A DNA stretch of 64,000 nt from Kryptolebias marmoratus. Lineage: Eukaryota; Chordata; Actinopteri; Cyprinodontiformes; Rivulidae. Below are positions 34,120-45,900 of the stretch, one piece after another. Below the pieces are notes generated by a model that was not told where the DNA came from, ran no database searches, and saw only the letters and a list, made by a program, of their open reading frames with translations. The position numbers were made by a program, and so were the translations under genes. The number at the start of each line of letters is the position of its first letter. Position 1 is the stretch's first letter. The DNA lies in NCBI RefSeq assembly GCF_001649575.2, contig NC_051433.1, positions 25,725,716-25,789,715 of the forward strand. Direction: 5' to 3'.

Positions 34120-34330
34120 TTTCAACGTGGGTGGCACAGCCAAGGAAAACCTCAGCCATCCCAGTTGAGCACCATATGGATGTAGGTTTTCTATACAGTT
34201 GTGGGACCCTCAGTGTGTACCACAACACTTTGCTGGGGTTCCACCTGCCAGAGGGGCCTCTCAGACCACAAATCATGTGCAGCAGACAGATGTCTTACCT
34301 GGTGTGTGCACTGTAGGTTTGTCCATGCAG
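34120..34330. other. GC-richer unidentified segment
   Basis: About 200 bp with overlapping open frames on both strands (for example a minus-strand segment with LRGPSGRWNPSKVLWYTL). It stands out from the AT-rich flanks, but no family is recognised. It ends where repeat A copy 9 begins. Confidence 0.3.
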
Positions 34331-34349
34331 AAATACATATTCAGTCAGA

Positions 34350-34600
34350 AGAACAAGCTCAGGAATGCATGTCCCCCGCTGTCTTTTCATGCCAGAGTTA
34401 TGAACTAAGATTATCTGTTGAGTTAAAGTCATTTAACTCAAAAATATTTAAAAATATTTGCTTGGCTGTACAGGCGTAAATCCAGCAAATATTTTTAGCA
34501 AGTTTCATTGAAATCTGTCCACTGGTTCATAAGATATTTTACTACTACCACACACAAACAAACACACACAGACACAGATGATAAGAAGGACATAAGTGTG
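34350..34600 (+). repeat. Dispersed repeat family A, copy 9 (internally deleted)
   Basis: Left-end block aggaatgcatgtcccccgct, ttttcatgccagagttatga, then a jump to the right end: agtttcattgaaatctgtcc, actggttcataagatatttt and cacaaacaaacacacacaga. Confidence 0.65.
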
Positions 34601-35648
34601 TGCTAAGGTAACATGACATGGTGTCTCTAGGCTCTTTCACAAAACAGTTCCATAAAATGGCTGCAAAGACCAGTCTGTCCTTATGCTGCCTCATAAATCA
34701 CAGATGGAGTGGCCCATGTCCCGCTCAGATATAAACTTTCAGAAATGAAGCAAGTATCGCAAAACCAAAAGAGGTGTGGAGCAGAACTCAGCTGCATTGA
34801 TGTGGGGCAGAAAGTATGAAATGTGTGACAGATGTCTCCCTCGTATCATTTTCAAAACAACAAATTATCTTAGTTTAGCGATTCTCTGTGTGGTTAACTA
34901 ATTGTTAAAATTAAATACAAAGTTGCTGTGTGTCATCACTGAAAATTAATTGTAATAAATCTGTTTGTTTTTTAATCACACAACTGGGTGGTCGTACAGA
35001 CCATATATTATCACGTCATCACAATATTGAGCTACAATGCCAGCTTACCTTTTCACATGTTGACTGTTTCAGCTCTGTTACTACCTCGCTTTAAGGGACA
35101 AAGACGCATCGAGGTGGATTGGCTTCGACCCCTTTCGCTGCCTCGGTCCATTCAGAAATCACACCAAGGCAGCCAGAAGGCATCTAAGTCCTGGCTTAAA
35201 GTGTTCTGTGAAAGAGCCTATTGATGACTGATTGTACTTCTGCAGGTGGTTTACTAACATTTCACTGATCTAAAACCGCAGATGCAGCTTGCAGAAATTA
35301 CATTTTCTTTGAGAATACAGTGTGATGCTAAGAGCTAAATGACTTTGCTGAGATTTGCTGAATATGTTAAAACTGGGTTGCTAAAGCTAAAAGTAGCAAA
35401 ACACTAGCTAAAGGCTAAAAATAGAAGAATGGTTGTTAAAAGAAAAAAAAGTTCCTTCTTCCTAAAAGGACAAAATTCTGGCAAAAATTTGCAAAACATT
35501 TTTTAAAAGTTAAAAATATCAAAAGGTTAGTTAAAAGTATGAAAATGTTAGCTACAAGCTAAAAACAGCCTTTAGCTACCTTAAGCCATCATAGTTGTCA
35601 AAATACACAGTTTTTCAATGTTTTTGAATTTGTATGCTTTTAACAATT

Positions 35649-36552
35649 CAGACCCTCCAGGATTTTGCAATGTTGCGATCGCAACTATTAACACAAAATC
35701 AAGCAAACCCCGCAAAATCGCAACTTTGTGCAACTTTGCCCAAAACACCGCAACTTTCCCGCAACTTTAACCAAAATAACCCCAAATAACTCACGTGTGA
35801 CGTCACATCCTGTTAACATCAGAATGCCGGGAGCATGCAGGAGCAGCGACCGAAGCCCAAATGTGCGCTAATGCTTCACATTTGCCCATAAAGATTTCAG
35901 CAAAACACCGCAGTGAAGTTAGTTTTAAGTTGGATATCGCATATTCGCGCTCCGCGGAGTCAGCAGCGTCTAGCTCACGGCTGACTTAGCTATCCCTAAG
36001 TGAACCACCGCGCGTAAGAGAAGGGGCTGGCAGAGAACGGCTGGCCGACATTAGCGCTACTGTTTTGGGTCAGCCGTGAGCTAGATGCCGCTAACTCCGC
36101 GGAGCGCGAATATCCAACATCCAACCTAAAACTAACTTCACTGCGGTCGCAAACCAGTTTCTTACCCAGCTGCACGAGAGTGGGGGGAAGCTGTTTTGCA
36201 TGTCCTGCAGTGTAATAATCGAACATAAACGCATCAACAAACACTTTGTGTCTGCAAAACATGTGAGGAGAGCTGCAGACGAGGGACAATCCAGAAATGG
36301 TCATGAATGTCAGTTTAGAAGCTATCAAAGTTCTCAAATAAAGCACCTTTTGATAATGTCAATGTTTGCTGGTAATTATCTTACAAAACTAGTAAGTATT
36401 TTTGGTTTATATATTAAAAGTTATGGTTTTTTATTAATTTTAGTAAAAAAATCGCAACTTTTCATTGCAACTTTTAGGAAAATGCCCAGTGAAATCAGGC
36501 ATTTTAGCCTGCAACAATCACAAAAAATGCCCGCGAAATCCTGGAGGGACTG
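35649..36552 (+). mobile_element. 904 bp hAT-like element with CGGBP1-like zinc finger
   Basis: Inverted ends cagaccctccaggatttt and (reverse complement of the right end) cagtccctccaggatttcg, flanked by ACAATT on both sides (35643-35648 and 36553-36558). At about 36180-36280 the plus strand encodes GKLFCMSCSVIIEHKRINKH, continuing FVSAKHVRRA. This is the C-x2-C ... H-x5-H finger of CGGBP1-type proteins, which derive from hAT transposases. The 6 bp rather than 8 bp duplication is atypical for hAT, possibly through decay. No catalytic domain remains. It lies inside repeat family E. Confidence 0.75.
35909..36146. repeat. Large imperfect hairpin inside the hAT-like element
   Basis: Arm 1 at 35909-35985 (cgcagtgaagttagttttaa ... 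ctagctcacggctgac) pairs with arm 2 at 36069-36146 (gtcagccgtgagctag ... actaacttcactgcgg). The arms are about 77 bp with few mismatches, around an 83 bp GC-rich loop. The arms contain tccgcggag and gcgctccgcg motifs. Confidence 0.9.
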
Positions 36553-36583
36553 ACAATTTCTACATTTCTAAAATATTATTATT

Positions 36584-36584
36584 N
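36584..36584. other. Ambiguous base (N)
   Basis: The only N in the window, next to an attattatt tract; likely a sequencing or consensus ambiguity. Confidence 0.9.
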
Positions 36585-36739
36585 ACTTTTCTGTGTTTTT
36601 GAATTAAATTTTTATGCTTCTAACAGAATTTCTACATCCATAAATGATTGTTTGGGGGTTAATGTAACTCAAACTCATCAAGGTTTTTGTAAAAATTGCA
36701 TTAGAAAACAGCTTTTGTTTACAACTAAATTTGGCGAGT

Positions 36740-38155
36740 AACTTTACATTACCTTTCGACCTGGCTTCTCTGATTCAATATTCTCCCTCTGACCCTGTTA
36801 ACATCTGGGGATTTTCTTTACCTACTCAATATCTGTTGCTCACTGAAACTTTTTGAGGTGTACTTGTCAGTGTTCGAATGCAAGCAATCGACTCATAATT
36901 ATTGGCAACAACATCTGACTGTTGATTTCACTCATTTATTATAAATTATGGTGTAGACCTTTGGCATTGAGTGATGCATATTTACTGGTTATTCTTATCA
37001 TAAATGATACACATATGCTAAAAAAAATCAAATCAATCAAAAGCTGAATATTTTGATATATGAAAGGCTAAAATGGCATGATATACTTTATTGAATCAAG
37101 ACTGAATCTAGCATCAGAGTAGGTAGGCCACATTGTTGTAGTAGTAACCTGTTTGTATGACCTTCGACCAACAGGACTGTTTGTGAATAATGTGAATGCT
37201 GAATCAGCATTAACAATTAACTAAACTGAAATTTGACCTGTTTAAGTGGAATGATGAAGGACTCATCTCAAATCCTTCATTACTAAACAGTAACATTTAC
37301 AGTTCATATTATGTTAATCCTGATATGCAGGTTGGTAGTACCTATTATTGTAGTGGTTCATATTCCTGGGAAAATAAACAATTTATTAAAAGGAATGAAT
37401 AAAATAGCAGCCTATTTGATATTTTCCCTGTTCGATGTTTTGTTTGAAGCCAAGCAGCATTTTACAAATAACTTCAAAATCCATCAAATTTTGACTTTCC
37501 TGTCAAAACATGATAGTTTCTTGTGGAGCCACCTTCAAATGATGGTGACAGATTTTAATCTCTGAAGGCACCATGAGGACGGACATGTTTATTTCTGTGC
37601 TGTTTGTGATATTACATTGTGAGCCATTTGGTTTTTATTGGATTTTTCCTTCACCCTTTTTTTCCATCTGGTCTTAATCTGATTAGCACACGACACATTT
37701 CACAGTCTCCATGGGTAATCTCCTTTCACAAACTCATATTCAATCATATTACGCTCTCTTCATCTGTCTGGGGACTGTAGTTCTACAAAATAATACCACG
37801 TTACCATCATGCTATTGACGCCACGCTCACTGAGACTTTTTTTCCAAACTGACACATGCAGAAGTTACCTCGGAGTGAAAAGGAACTTCATAGATGAGCA
37901 ACAAACAACATGACAGCAGCATGAAATGGCATATGCTGTGTTTTCTGAGACTGAATTGATTGCAGCTTCTAATCACGTAAGAAAAGTTCATGAAGGAGTC
38001 TGAGCAGATACACACACATTTCCCACAGGACGTGTGAGTGGCGTGCTTCCTAAATCTCCTTTTAAGCTTCTTAAACTTTAAAGTACACATCACCATTGTT
38101 GTTGCATTTGTATTGTGTGTGAGTGTCTGTGTGTGTGGAACATGAAAACATGAAA
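36740..38155. other. Plain intronic DNA
   Basis: Nothing recognised beyond AT-rich sequence and a short GT run near 38110-38140. Confidence 0.5.
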
Positions 38156-38159
38156 TAAT

Positions 38160-38345
38160 TTAAGGCCTAGTATTACTTGAAAGAATGCATATCACCCGCT
38201 GCTTTTCATGCCAGAGTTCTAGACTAAGAATATTTTAGGATGAGAAGGGGCGGAGTCCACACCACACCAAATTTGTGTTGTAGCTATTTTTGTGTTTTCT
38301 AAACCAAGTTAATATTGGAGCCATCTTTATTTGACTTGACTCCTA
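38160..38345 (+). repeat. Dispersed repeat family A, copy 10
   Basis: ggcctagtattacttgaaag, gcatatcacccgctgctttt, catgccagagttctagacta, then a jump to caccacaccaaatttgtg and an agctatttttgtgttttcta block, ending in the middle of the family. Confidence 0.65.
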
Positions 38346-38667
38346 CAATACTCCAAAAATACAGCCATTTTCTCTGCATTTGATTTGTTTAGAAACTGTG
38401 GGCGCCTCCTGAGCTGAGGCGCTGACGTCAGTGTCCTGGATTGGGGGAGATGGCCTTGTGTAATTAACAGCATTGAAGATGTTGGCAGTGAAAAGTTTTT
38501 TCCCTCTTTATTTAGGTCGACTCCATCTTGTTTGTATAAGTGACAGCGTTCCCAGAAGATCTTGTGATTGTCAATAAAGTTCACGAATTTGGAGGAGCAT
38601 TCTTTAATAAGCCATCTGTTAATCATAAGCAGTCTGCTGTAATTTTCATCTCCACGTCCAGCTTTTG

Positions 38668-40268
38668 CAGTGGTGGGCCGTCAGGGCCAGCAAGGCCTTC
38701 TCTGCTGGCCTAACATAACCAAAAATCATGATCATAATTATGATAAATGTTAATTTAATTTGTAATTTACTTTCCCTAGATATCTAAAAGTATTCATGTT
38801 CTCTTCATGTCATATTATGCTCCTTCCAGTGCTGTTGTTTTTAGGTTAGAGTTTTTATCCAATCAGAATTCAGCTATCTTATGTTGCCAGGCTGTATGAA
38901 ATCTGCCTGGGCCTTCAGAATCAACAATGCGGGCGTATGTGCATTGTAAGTGAACGGGCAAATACCGTTGATAGATAGTTGCGATAACCAATCAGATCAC
39001 GAGTTGTGTCAGTAAGGCCCTCTAGCTAGCCTCATGTTGAACGTGACACTTAAGCATCCTGTGATTGGATATGGATACTTACTAGTTTGAGCCACGGCAG
39101 TGCTATGCAGATCAACAGAGTCACACCCGGGACTGTTAACGGTTAAAAACTTTTTTGACCCACAATGGCCGAAGGAGAGCAACACGTTGATTTGGTTGCT
39201 GATATACTGGCAAGGCTGTTTTCAAGACGAACTTTTCAAGAGAAGCTAGATCTCGTTAGAGGAGGACGGCCGACCCCGAGCTAGCTAACCTGTCCCAGAA
39301 TAGATTTTGTGTTGAGATAAGTGTTTTGGGGGACACAGCTGTTTTGGTGAGTGCAAACATTTTATTTATTTTATTCTATTTTTGTCACAGTCTACTGTTC
39401 CTGTCATGCCTTCTGCTCTCAGTTTAGTCTCAGTCCCAGTATTTTTCCTTGCTCATGCCACGCCTCCAGGTCTCATGCCACAGCAATTATCATCATCTGC
39501 TTCACCTGTTCCTGTCTCTACAAAGGCTCACTGCTCTCACTTACCCACTGCCAGATTATTGAATGGGTCACCCAAGTAGATGTCCAGCGTTTTCCTACAA
39601 CCTTTGCTTGCCTTTCTGATCACGACTCCACGCCTGAATCAAGACTCTCGCTCCCTGCCTGATCCCAGCCTGGTACCTCTACGGATTCTGACCCTCAGAT
39701 ACCGACCTCGCCTACCCTACCTGGACTACGTTTACTGGTTAGTGATTATCTGGACCTGGTTTCTCTGCTCTGATCTCCCGGCTCTGACCTCCTGCCTTCT
39801 CCTGGACTCGTTCTCTAGCCTAAGCCCATCACTCCTTTGCCTCTGCTTCTCTCCACTCACGACTCTCGGTGGTCTTACCTGACCCCGCTTCCATCCAGTT
39901 CCACAAAGAGAGAGTAGTTCCGGGAACTAGCGCTCCCGTTAGTGTTAAGGCTTCAATAAACATCTTAAAACTTTGTCTTCGTCTGCCTAGTCTGAATCTG
40001 GTTACGCCAAGCCTTGTCAATTTTATTTAGTTTTGACAGTATCATACCAGATATGTTTTAATTGCTGATGCAGATTTGTTGATTTTTAAAATGCTCCGGA
40101 TAATAGCCCATTTTGTACACAACTGAGGTGATGCAATGCCTAGTGCTTAAGTGTGTTTCTAACTACTCTCCAGTCCTGGTGTTATAAATGCTGGCACAAT
40201 GAAAGGTATTTATTGACTAAGTTGGACATCACTGAAGGCCTAAGTGTGAAATGCACCGCCCGCCACTG
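38668..40268 (+). mobile_element. hAT element inserted in LINE ORF1, 8 bp target duplication
   Basis: Ends cagtggtgggccgtcag and (reverse complement) cagtggcgggcggtgcattt. Flanks are agcttttg (38660-38667) and agctttcg (40269-40276), a 7 of 8 match. At 39165-39284 a plus-strand frame starts MAEGEQHVDLVADILARL and contains FSRRTFQEKLDLVRGGRPTP. That is the N-terminal sequence of hAT transposases of the type that also carries a TTF-type zinc finger. A +1 shift then gives ELANLSQNR up to a splice-donor-like gtgagtgc near 39348. The rest of the transposase is gone. A solo LTR (39383-40019) is nested inside. Confidence 0.8.
39383..40019 (+). mobile_element. 637 bp solo LTR, family D, with perfect 5 bp target duplication
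   Basis: TGTCACAGTC to AAGCCTTGTCA, flanked by ATTTT at 39378-39382 and 40020-40024. AATAAA lies at about 39955 (ggcttcaataaacatctt). Open frames across it are LTR sequence and not genes. It is the innermost and therefore youngest layer of this nest. Confidence 0.85.
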
Positions 40269-41279
40269 AGCTTTCGGTATTGGTCCACTGATAAGGACCT
40301 TCATTTTCAGATTTCCAAGTGTGCTTAAAGGATGGCTAAAGTCCTTTTTCAGTATTTCAGATTGGTTCTTGGTCAGATCATTAGCTCCAATATGAATGAT
40401 TAGATTTTCAATGCTTGGATGATCAGTGGTAAGTGGGACTAACCACTGGACTATTTTCTCTGTAACGTCCAACACGGTGTCATTAGGGAAACAGAGTACC
40501 TTTGTTCTCTTTGTGTTGCAGAGATGATCAATACCATTTACTGCAGAATCCCCAACAATAAGGACTTTTGGCATTAGTTTTGGTTTCTGTGTCACTTTAG
40601 GAGGTGGTCGTGTTGGTCTTGTCTCATACTTCTTGTTGATGTTTGGAGGAGAGGTGCCTGTTGTAGGCTGCTGAGCAGCAAACCTGTTTGCCAGTGGAAT
40701 TCCAGAAGAGTTTAGTCGGTTTACTGCTGGAAAAATCACAGGGAGTGTTATGGCTCGAGCTGGCTGATTTGCCCTTGTTTCGACCTTCCTTGACTCCGGT
40801 ACCATGTCAGCTGCAGCTGCTTGTTGTCCTTTCTTTGGTGTTGTTGATGAAGGGATGTTTCAGCTCAGTGCAGGCCACGCTGTATCATCTAGGTGAGGGG
40901 TTCGTCCTGTCAGACGTTGAGACAGATCCAAATGATGAGATTTAGCTTTTGGCTTAGCTCCGAGACAGTTCCAAAAAAAGGCAAATCATGAGTATATTCA
41001 TTCAATATCTCTGATATTAGGCATCATTTTCTCACACTAGCACTCAGCTAGGTGACAGTTTCATTGTTTCACATTTTATTTATTTTCTTTCACACTGAGA
41101 GATGTCATTCAGTTCTGTGTTGCTCATCATTTTGCACAAAGTTTAGGTCAAAGTAATTGAAGAAAAAAACTCCATAATTTTATTGTATTTTTTGTCATAT
41201 TTTTTAGAGAGATACCATTGGGGGTTTTTAAACTTTCTATTTGATACATGGTCATATCCAACGGTTGCCTTCTGGGTAC

Positions 41280-41575
41280 AATTTGTAGTATGTGATGTAA
41301 ATGATAATTAGTTAGAGCAAGTTTTAGCTCAATATCCATAATTTAGTTGAGTCAATAGCCATAATTTAGTTTAGTTTTGCAGGCTAAGCCAAGTCAGTTG
41401 ACTGTGGTCGCCATTTTGAACTGGGTTGACTCCAAAAGTGTATCAGTTGTAGATGTACATCCAATGATTACACTCTGAGAGTTTCATTAAAAATCTGTTC
41501 AGTGGATCATGAGATTTTTTTCCTAACACTACAGACAAACAAATTGACTTTGCCTTTAGAGGCAGGCAGAAAAGA
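41280..41575 (+). repeat. Dispersed repeat family A, copy 11
   Basis: aagttttagctcaatatcca, gccataatttag, gccattttgaactgggttga, ctccaaaagtgtatcagttg, tagatgtacatccaatgatt, aacactacagacaaacaaat, with tgcctttagaggcaggcag at the end. Confidence 0.7.
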
Positions 41576-42059
41576 TAAGAAAAAGATGTTGCACATATAT
41601 TGGCATGAATACAACATGTTTGTCTGAATTTATGTGTGGGTATGACATGTTTCTGTTAATTTTTGTTGTTGCTGCTTCTTTTCATGATCTGTGTGTCTTC
41701 TCTCCTACTGCATTCAGAGGGTTTGTCCTCAGGCTTTTCTGTGATGCTGCACAAACACAAATATCTCAGAGCATGGGGAAATCTCATCCCAGAGGAAATG
41801 CACCATCACCTGCTGTGCAAGAGGAAAATAACAGTTGTCAAAAACAGGACAACCTTGTTCACACATGTATAGTAGATTGCTTAACAGTGCTAATGTTGAA
41901 CTCACATAGATTCAGTTGCTGAGAGTGTTCAGAGTATCTACTGAATTTTTACAGATGACAAACTTTACAAATATTGTGCTAAAACCGGGCGTAGCTTAAA
42001 GTCATTCACAACACATAGTCCATGCCACTCATTGCGTGAGATTTCTGCTTAATACTTTA

Positions 42060-42425
42060 GCATCAATTGTTTAAGTCAACTCTGTCCACAATATCGAATG
42101 GACCACCTGACAAATTTCAGTGAAACTTTCAGAAAGTAACCGGTATTGTATGCAAATTCATAACTCACCAACATTTGGAGTCAATCCAGTTCAAGATGGC
42201 TGCAACAGCTGACTGACATAAAAAAAACACAAAAATGGCAGATAGTTTTATAGCTGTTGACCTAAAACTTAGTATGGTGGTACCTGAGAGATATTCACAG
42301 GGCATCCTTTGAGTGCTAATAGATCTTATGATCTTATGTCATTTCTCAAAATAACATGATGTTAGTCCAAAACGCTGGGATGAAAGGTAGCGGGCGATAT
42401 GCATTCCTTTTAAGACACTAGGGCT
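42060..42425 (-). repeat. Dispersed repeat family A, copy 12
   Basis: Reverse copy: gtgaaactttcagaaagtaa, aacatttggagtcaatccag, ttcaagatggctgcaacagc, a taaaacttagtatggtggta block, ctgggatgaaaggtagcggg and cgatatgcattccttttaag. Confidence 0.7.
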
Positions 42426-43007
42426 TGAATTATATGTTTTTCCAACAGCACAAAAATTAAAACAAAATAAAACTGAAACAGGAGATCAAACAATTGTTGT
42501 TGTTTTTTTTAAAGGAAGGAGGAATTAAACAGTGTGATGGCTCGGGGCAGGAAGGATCTTCTATACCGTCCTAACAACAGTGGAGCTGTATCAGTCTGAC
42601 AGATTATCTCATTGAATGCAACCCAGCCCAACTGAATTCTACAAGTACATAAAAAAAAAAGAAAGAATTATAAGATCCAGTGGCGGCTGGCCAATAGAGG
42701 GCACAAGGGCGCCACCCCACCACTCACGTTATGTTGAATAAGACGTAAAAAAAATCAATAAAAATTAAATAACAAAATAAAAATATTTCAAAATATATGT
42801 ATGTATAGTTTTAGCTGTGTAAGATAAATATTTTAAAGTTAATGATAAGTAAAGTTGTTTCGTTCATCAACGTTGTCTGATTGGTGACGTATTTCTGCCC
42901 CGGGCCTGAAAAATCTTTGCCCATAGATAGGACCGTTCCGGGGCGCACCTCTCCTGTGCCCAGAGCCAAGTACACCTGGATGCAGCAAACAGAAAGGGGC
43001 GGGGACG

Positions 43008-44130
43008 GAATTATGTTGAGTTTACCCAAATGTGAATTGATGTTATTTATCCCACTCATCTGACTGAAGTTTACAACATCCCAATCAGAACTTCCATCAA
43101 ATATTTGGGTATATTCATTTATAAAAATCCAGATTCAAACGAAAAACAAAATATATGGAAGTTAATTGAGAAAGGTCAATCTAGACCCAATTTATGGTTA
43201 CTAAAGGACATCAGTTTATCTGGTAGAATATTTTTGACCAAAATGGAATCCTTAGCTAGATATATTTATCCAGCTTACTTCCTATCTATCCCTAATAAAA
43301 GTATAAAAAAATCCAATTAATTTTGACTATATTTGGAAGAAAATGATACACTACATTAAGAAAACAGATATGACCAAACACTTCGAGGATGGAGGACTTC
43401 AAACTATAGAATTTGATTTAACGAATGTTACTCTTAAAATAGATAGGATAAAATCTGAAATCTAATACTCCATGGTTTCATATTCCCAGGTCTGTATTAT
43501 AAAATATATAGTATAAAATGGGCATTATCGATTTAGGTGAGCTGAAGTCTTCCAATTTGAATTTATGCCTAGGCTTCATTTATCCATCCAGTGACTTTAT
43601 TCAAAAAGAATTTGGCAAAGAAACAAAATATTGTGTTTTCTGTGATGCTGGTGAACTAACTCAGCATGTATTTTTTGAGTGCATGTTGAGGCTTTATGGA
43701 CTGATAGTTTTGACTGGTTAGTCCCTAAAATTCCCTAAATTAAAATATTTTCTGACAGAGGCATATTATACTGCCTTACTATGGACACTTTCAGCAATGA
43801 CTTTCTTATAAAATCATCATCATTGGGAAATTCTTCATTCATAAGGACAAATACCTTAAGTTCCACCCACAGTTATATGCCTTTATGACTTTTGTTATAC
43901 TGTATCTCAAAGCTTAGTATGCCTAATTAAAATGCCCTCAAACTTCAACTAAAGAATGATTCTTCATATGATAAAAGATAAACCCTACCTTTTTATTTTT
44001 GCCTTATTTGTATTACCCTATATTTTAGCTTACTTTGCATTTTTCACTTCAACCTTGTTATGTTTGTATTATGCCTTTTTGTTTGTAAAACAAAATGTTT
44101 CTGTGGTTGCTTGGTTTAGTGAAAAAAAAT
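43008..44130 (+). mobile_element. L1/Tx1-like LINE ORF2 C-terminal fragment
   Basis: Plus-strand frames give SIKYLGIFIYKN, then WLLKDISLSGRIFLTKMESL, ARYIYPAYF, and after stops a C-terminal zinc knuckle YCVFCDAGELTQHVFFEC (C-x2-C ... H-x4-C). This order is that of fish L1-type ORF2 ends. It ends in AT-rich 3' sequence near 44130. It is 5'-truncated and dead. It lies inside the hAT element, next to its left end. Confidence 0.75.
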
Positions 44131-44689
44131 AGCATTGGTTTTTCTTTTGAAATCTTTATTAATCTCAAAACAAACAACTTAGTCACAATATCTCAAGTTT
44201 TAAAAGAAAATCAGTATTGATTCCAGTCATTGTTCAAAAATAACTATGAAACAATAAAAATATTTACACATAAGCTATTGCAAATAATTTACTTTGCTTG
44301 TAGTTCCAATTTTTTTTAAAACAAAATTATTAAATCGTCAAACAACAGTTACAAAATGATATATTTACAACTGTAGTAGTTTGTTGGTTTTATTATTTTT
44401 TATTACAGCCACAGACAACTTATCTTCACCATTTGCTAAGTGTGGAACTGACACTATTTGAATGAAAAGTAAATAACACTGTGCTGCACAGAAGCAGGTC
44501 AACTGAGCCAAAGTAAAAGGGTAAATTGTAAATGTACATTATATTTAAAGGACATGTTATGTAAACAAACAAAAAATGAATACACAATTCCAAAGACCTC
44601 TGTATTTCACCAAAAATGATTTTAAATGGCATTTAACACAATAAAACAAATTAACAAGAATCTGTGACAACTAAAATTTGTGAAACAAG

Positions 44690-45065
44690 GTGTATATAGA
44701 AGAGCTCTGAATATTCCCAGTGCTTTCAGGGCAGTGTCCAGGTATGCCGTCACAGTGGTAACGAAGGGCCTCTCCTCGTCTTCCACTTCCTGTGAAGCTC
44801 ATACAGTCTTTGTACTGTTGGTTGCAGGAAGAACATCTTAACACTGCAAAGGGAATCTGGTTTTCTGACTTAAATGATGCTGAAAATTTATTCCAGTTTA
44901 TCTCATCTGTTAATGAATGTAAATGTATTCATGTCTTTTGAGCGGACAGGTGGCTGTGCTGCTGTGGCTGCCTGCTTGTTGGTTGCTGCTGGCTGGACAC
45001 CATTTTGAAAGTCATTGTGTGGTTCACCAAATGATTCAGAAGACTGCAACTGAAGATATGGAATT
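44690..45065 (-). pseudogene. Last exon of the gene relic, with a Cys-rich segment
   Basis: Begins after the acceptor tttttgcag. The first frame gives PYLQLQSSESFGEPHNDFQN and QPPVRSKDMNTFTFINR before a stop. The next frame gives EINWNKFSASFKSENQIPFA, VLRCSSCNQQYKDCMSFTG and EALRYHCDGIPGHCPESTGN. The cysteine and histidine spacing suggests a zinc-binding segment. A frameshift or an unrecognised short intron separates the two parts. Boundaries: 44690-45065 on the minus strand. Confidence 0.45.
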
Positions 45066-45394
45066 CTGCAAAAATTAAAAATAACAAATATGTATTTTGC
45101 AGATATATTTATGCAAGAAATTGTCAATATACACTCAAAATAGAGCAAGAACAATAATTTACAGTGTAATAGCTACAAATACAAATGCTAAAGGTTATAA
45201 CACATCAGGAAATATACAAGTGAGAGGTTTTAAAAAGGCAAGTTTGAAATTGCTTACTGTATACACTCTTAACCAATATTAATATAGTTTTGTGGGATTT
45301 ACCAGTTACTTTTAAAAATCACAATGGCCTCCAGATAGCATACATCTTTTGCAGACAATGAAGTTCCATTGTCAAAGTGATATTGCTCAGACAG

Positions 45395-45580
45395 CCAGAG
45401 GCAGGTAGTAACTAATTACATTTACTCAGTTACAACTACTTGAGTAACTTTGCTGGAATAAATTTACTTTTAGGAGTAGTTTTGCTATACCATGCATTAT
45501 TCTTTTATTTAAATAATGTTTAAGTATTGCTACTCTTACTTGAGTAAAATGTCTGAATACACTACCCTATGCGAGTAACT
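45395..45580. repeat. Dispersed fish repeat with acttgagtaa motifs
   Basis: aactaattacatttactcag, acttgagtaactttgctgg and cttacttgagtaaaatgtc resemble the aagtactc-rich non-coding ends of common fish hAT elements. No boundaries or duplication found. Confidence 0.4.
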
Positions 45581-45803
45581 TAACTGAACAAAAAACCTAT
45601 TTTAACAAAAAAAATACACGAGACACACAGACAAATGTGAGGTTTATGTTAAAAGTCCCACTTCTTGTTTGTGCTCAAGCTTTGCTGTTTACATCTTCCC
45701 AGCCTGTTGTGTCGTTTGTAGATTAATCATACAGCAAACACAATATATTGTCAATGGAAGTACTTATATTAGCTACTATAAAAAAATGTTTAATAATTTT
45801 GGC

Positions 45804-45900
45804 AGTGTTATGCTGCCAGCTGCCATTAGGGTGCCAATGCTATGCTGATAGCTGCCACTAGGGTGCCAGTATTATGCTGGCAGCTGCCATTAGGGTGCCA
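45804..45900 (+). repeat. Three-unit minisatellite (32-33 bp)
   Basis: Units 45804-45836, 45837-45868 and 45869-45900, each of the form ttatgctggcagctgccatt agggtgcca. Confidence 0.9.

Larger units (their letters stand above)
35290..36740 (+). repeat. Repeat family E, copy 3, split by a hAT-like element
   Basis: Left part 35290-35648 has gctaagagctaaatgacttt, gctgagatttgctgaat and gctaaagctaaaagtagcaa units. The right part 36553-36740 has ttctacatccataaatgatt, gtttgggggttaatgtaact, caaactcatcaa and attgcattagaaaacagc. The same right part occurs alone at 62800-62990. Confidence 0.6.
38345..40960 (-). mobile_element. LINE ORF1 with SGNH esterase domain, split by a hAT
   Basis: On the minus strand 40960-40277 encodes the N-terminal part: a PHLDDTAWPALS-type motif, a proline/lysine-rich linker, then KVLIVGDSAVNGID (the GDS nucleophile block) and HIGANDLTKNQSEIL (the GxND block), ending at LISGPIPKA. 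The C-terminal part is at 38659-38345: INRWLIKECSSKFVNFIDN, then KIFWER and YKQDGVDLNKEG. SGNH esterase-type ORF1 proteins are known from CR1/L2-clade LINEs. The catalytic D-x2-H is changed, since DGVHLN would be expected and D replaces H. The two parts are the same frame interrupted by 38668-40268. No ORF2 follows. Confidence 0.85.

Noticed and set aside
39351..39882. Plus-strand frames of 100-103 aa
   Set aside because: They lie within the family D LTR and have no recognisable domain.
41690..41870. Possible exon with acceptor ctactgcattcag and a frame GLSSGFSVMLHKHKYLRAWG
   Set aside because: No resemblance to the contactin sequence expected next, no strong donor, and no known family.
42540..42640. 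gcaggaaggatcttctatac segment just left of the large hAT
   Set aside because: Recalls a common fish LINE non-coding piece but is too short and decayed to assign.
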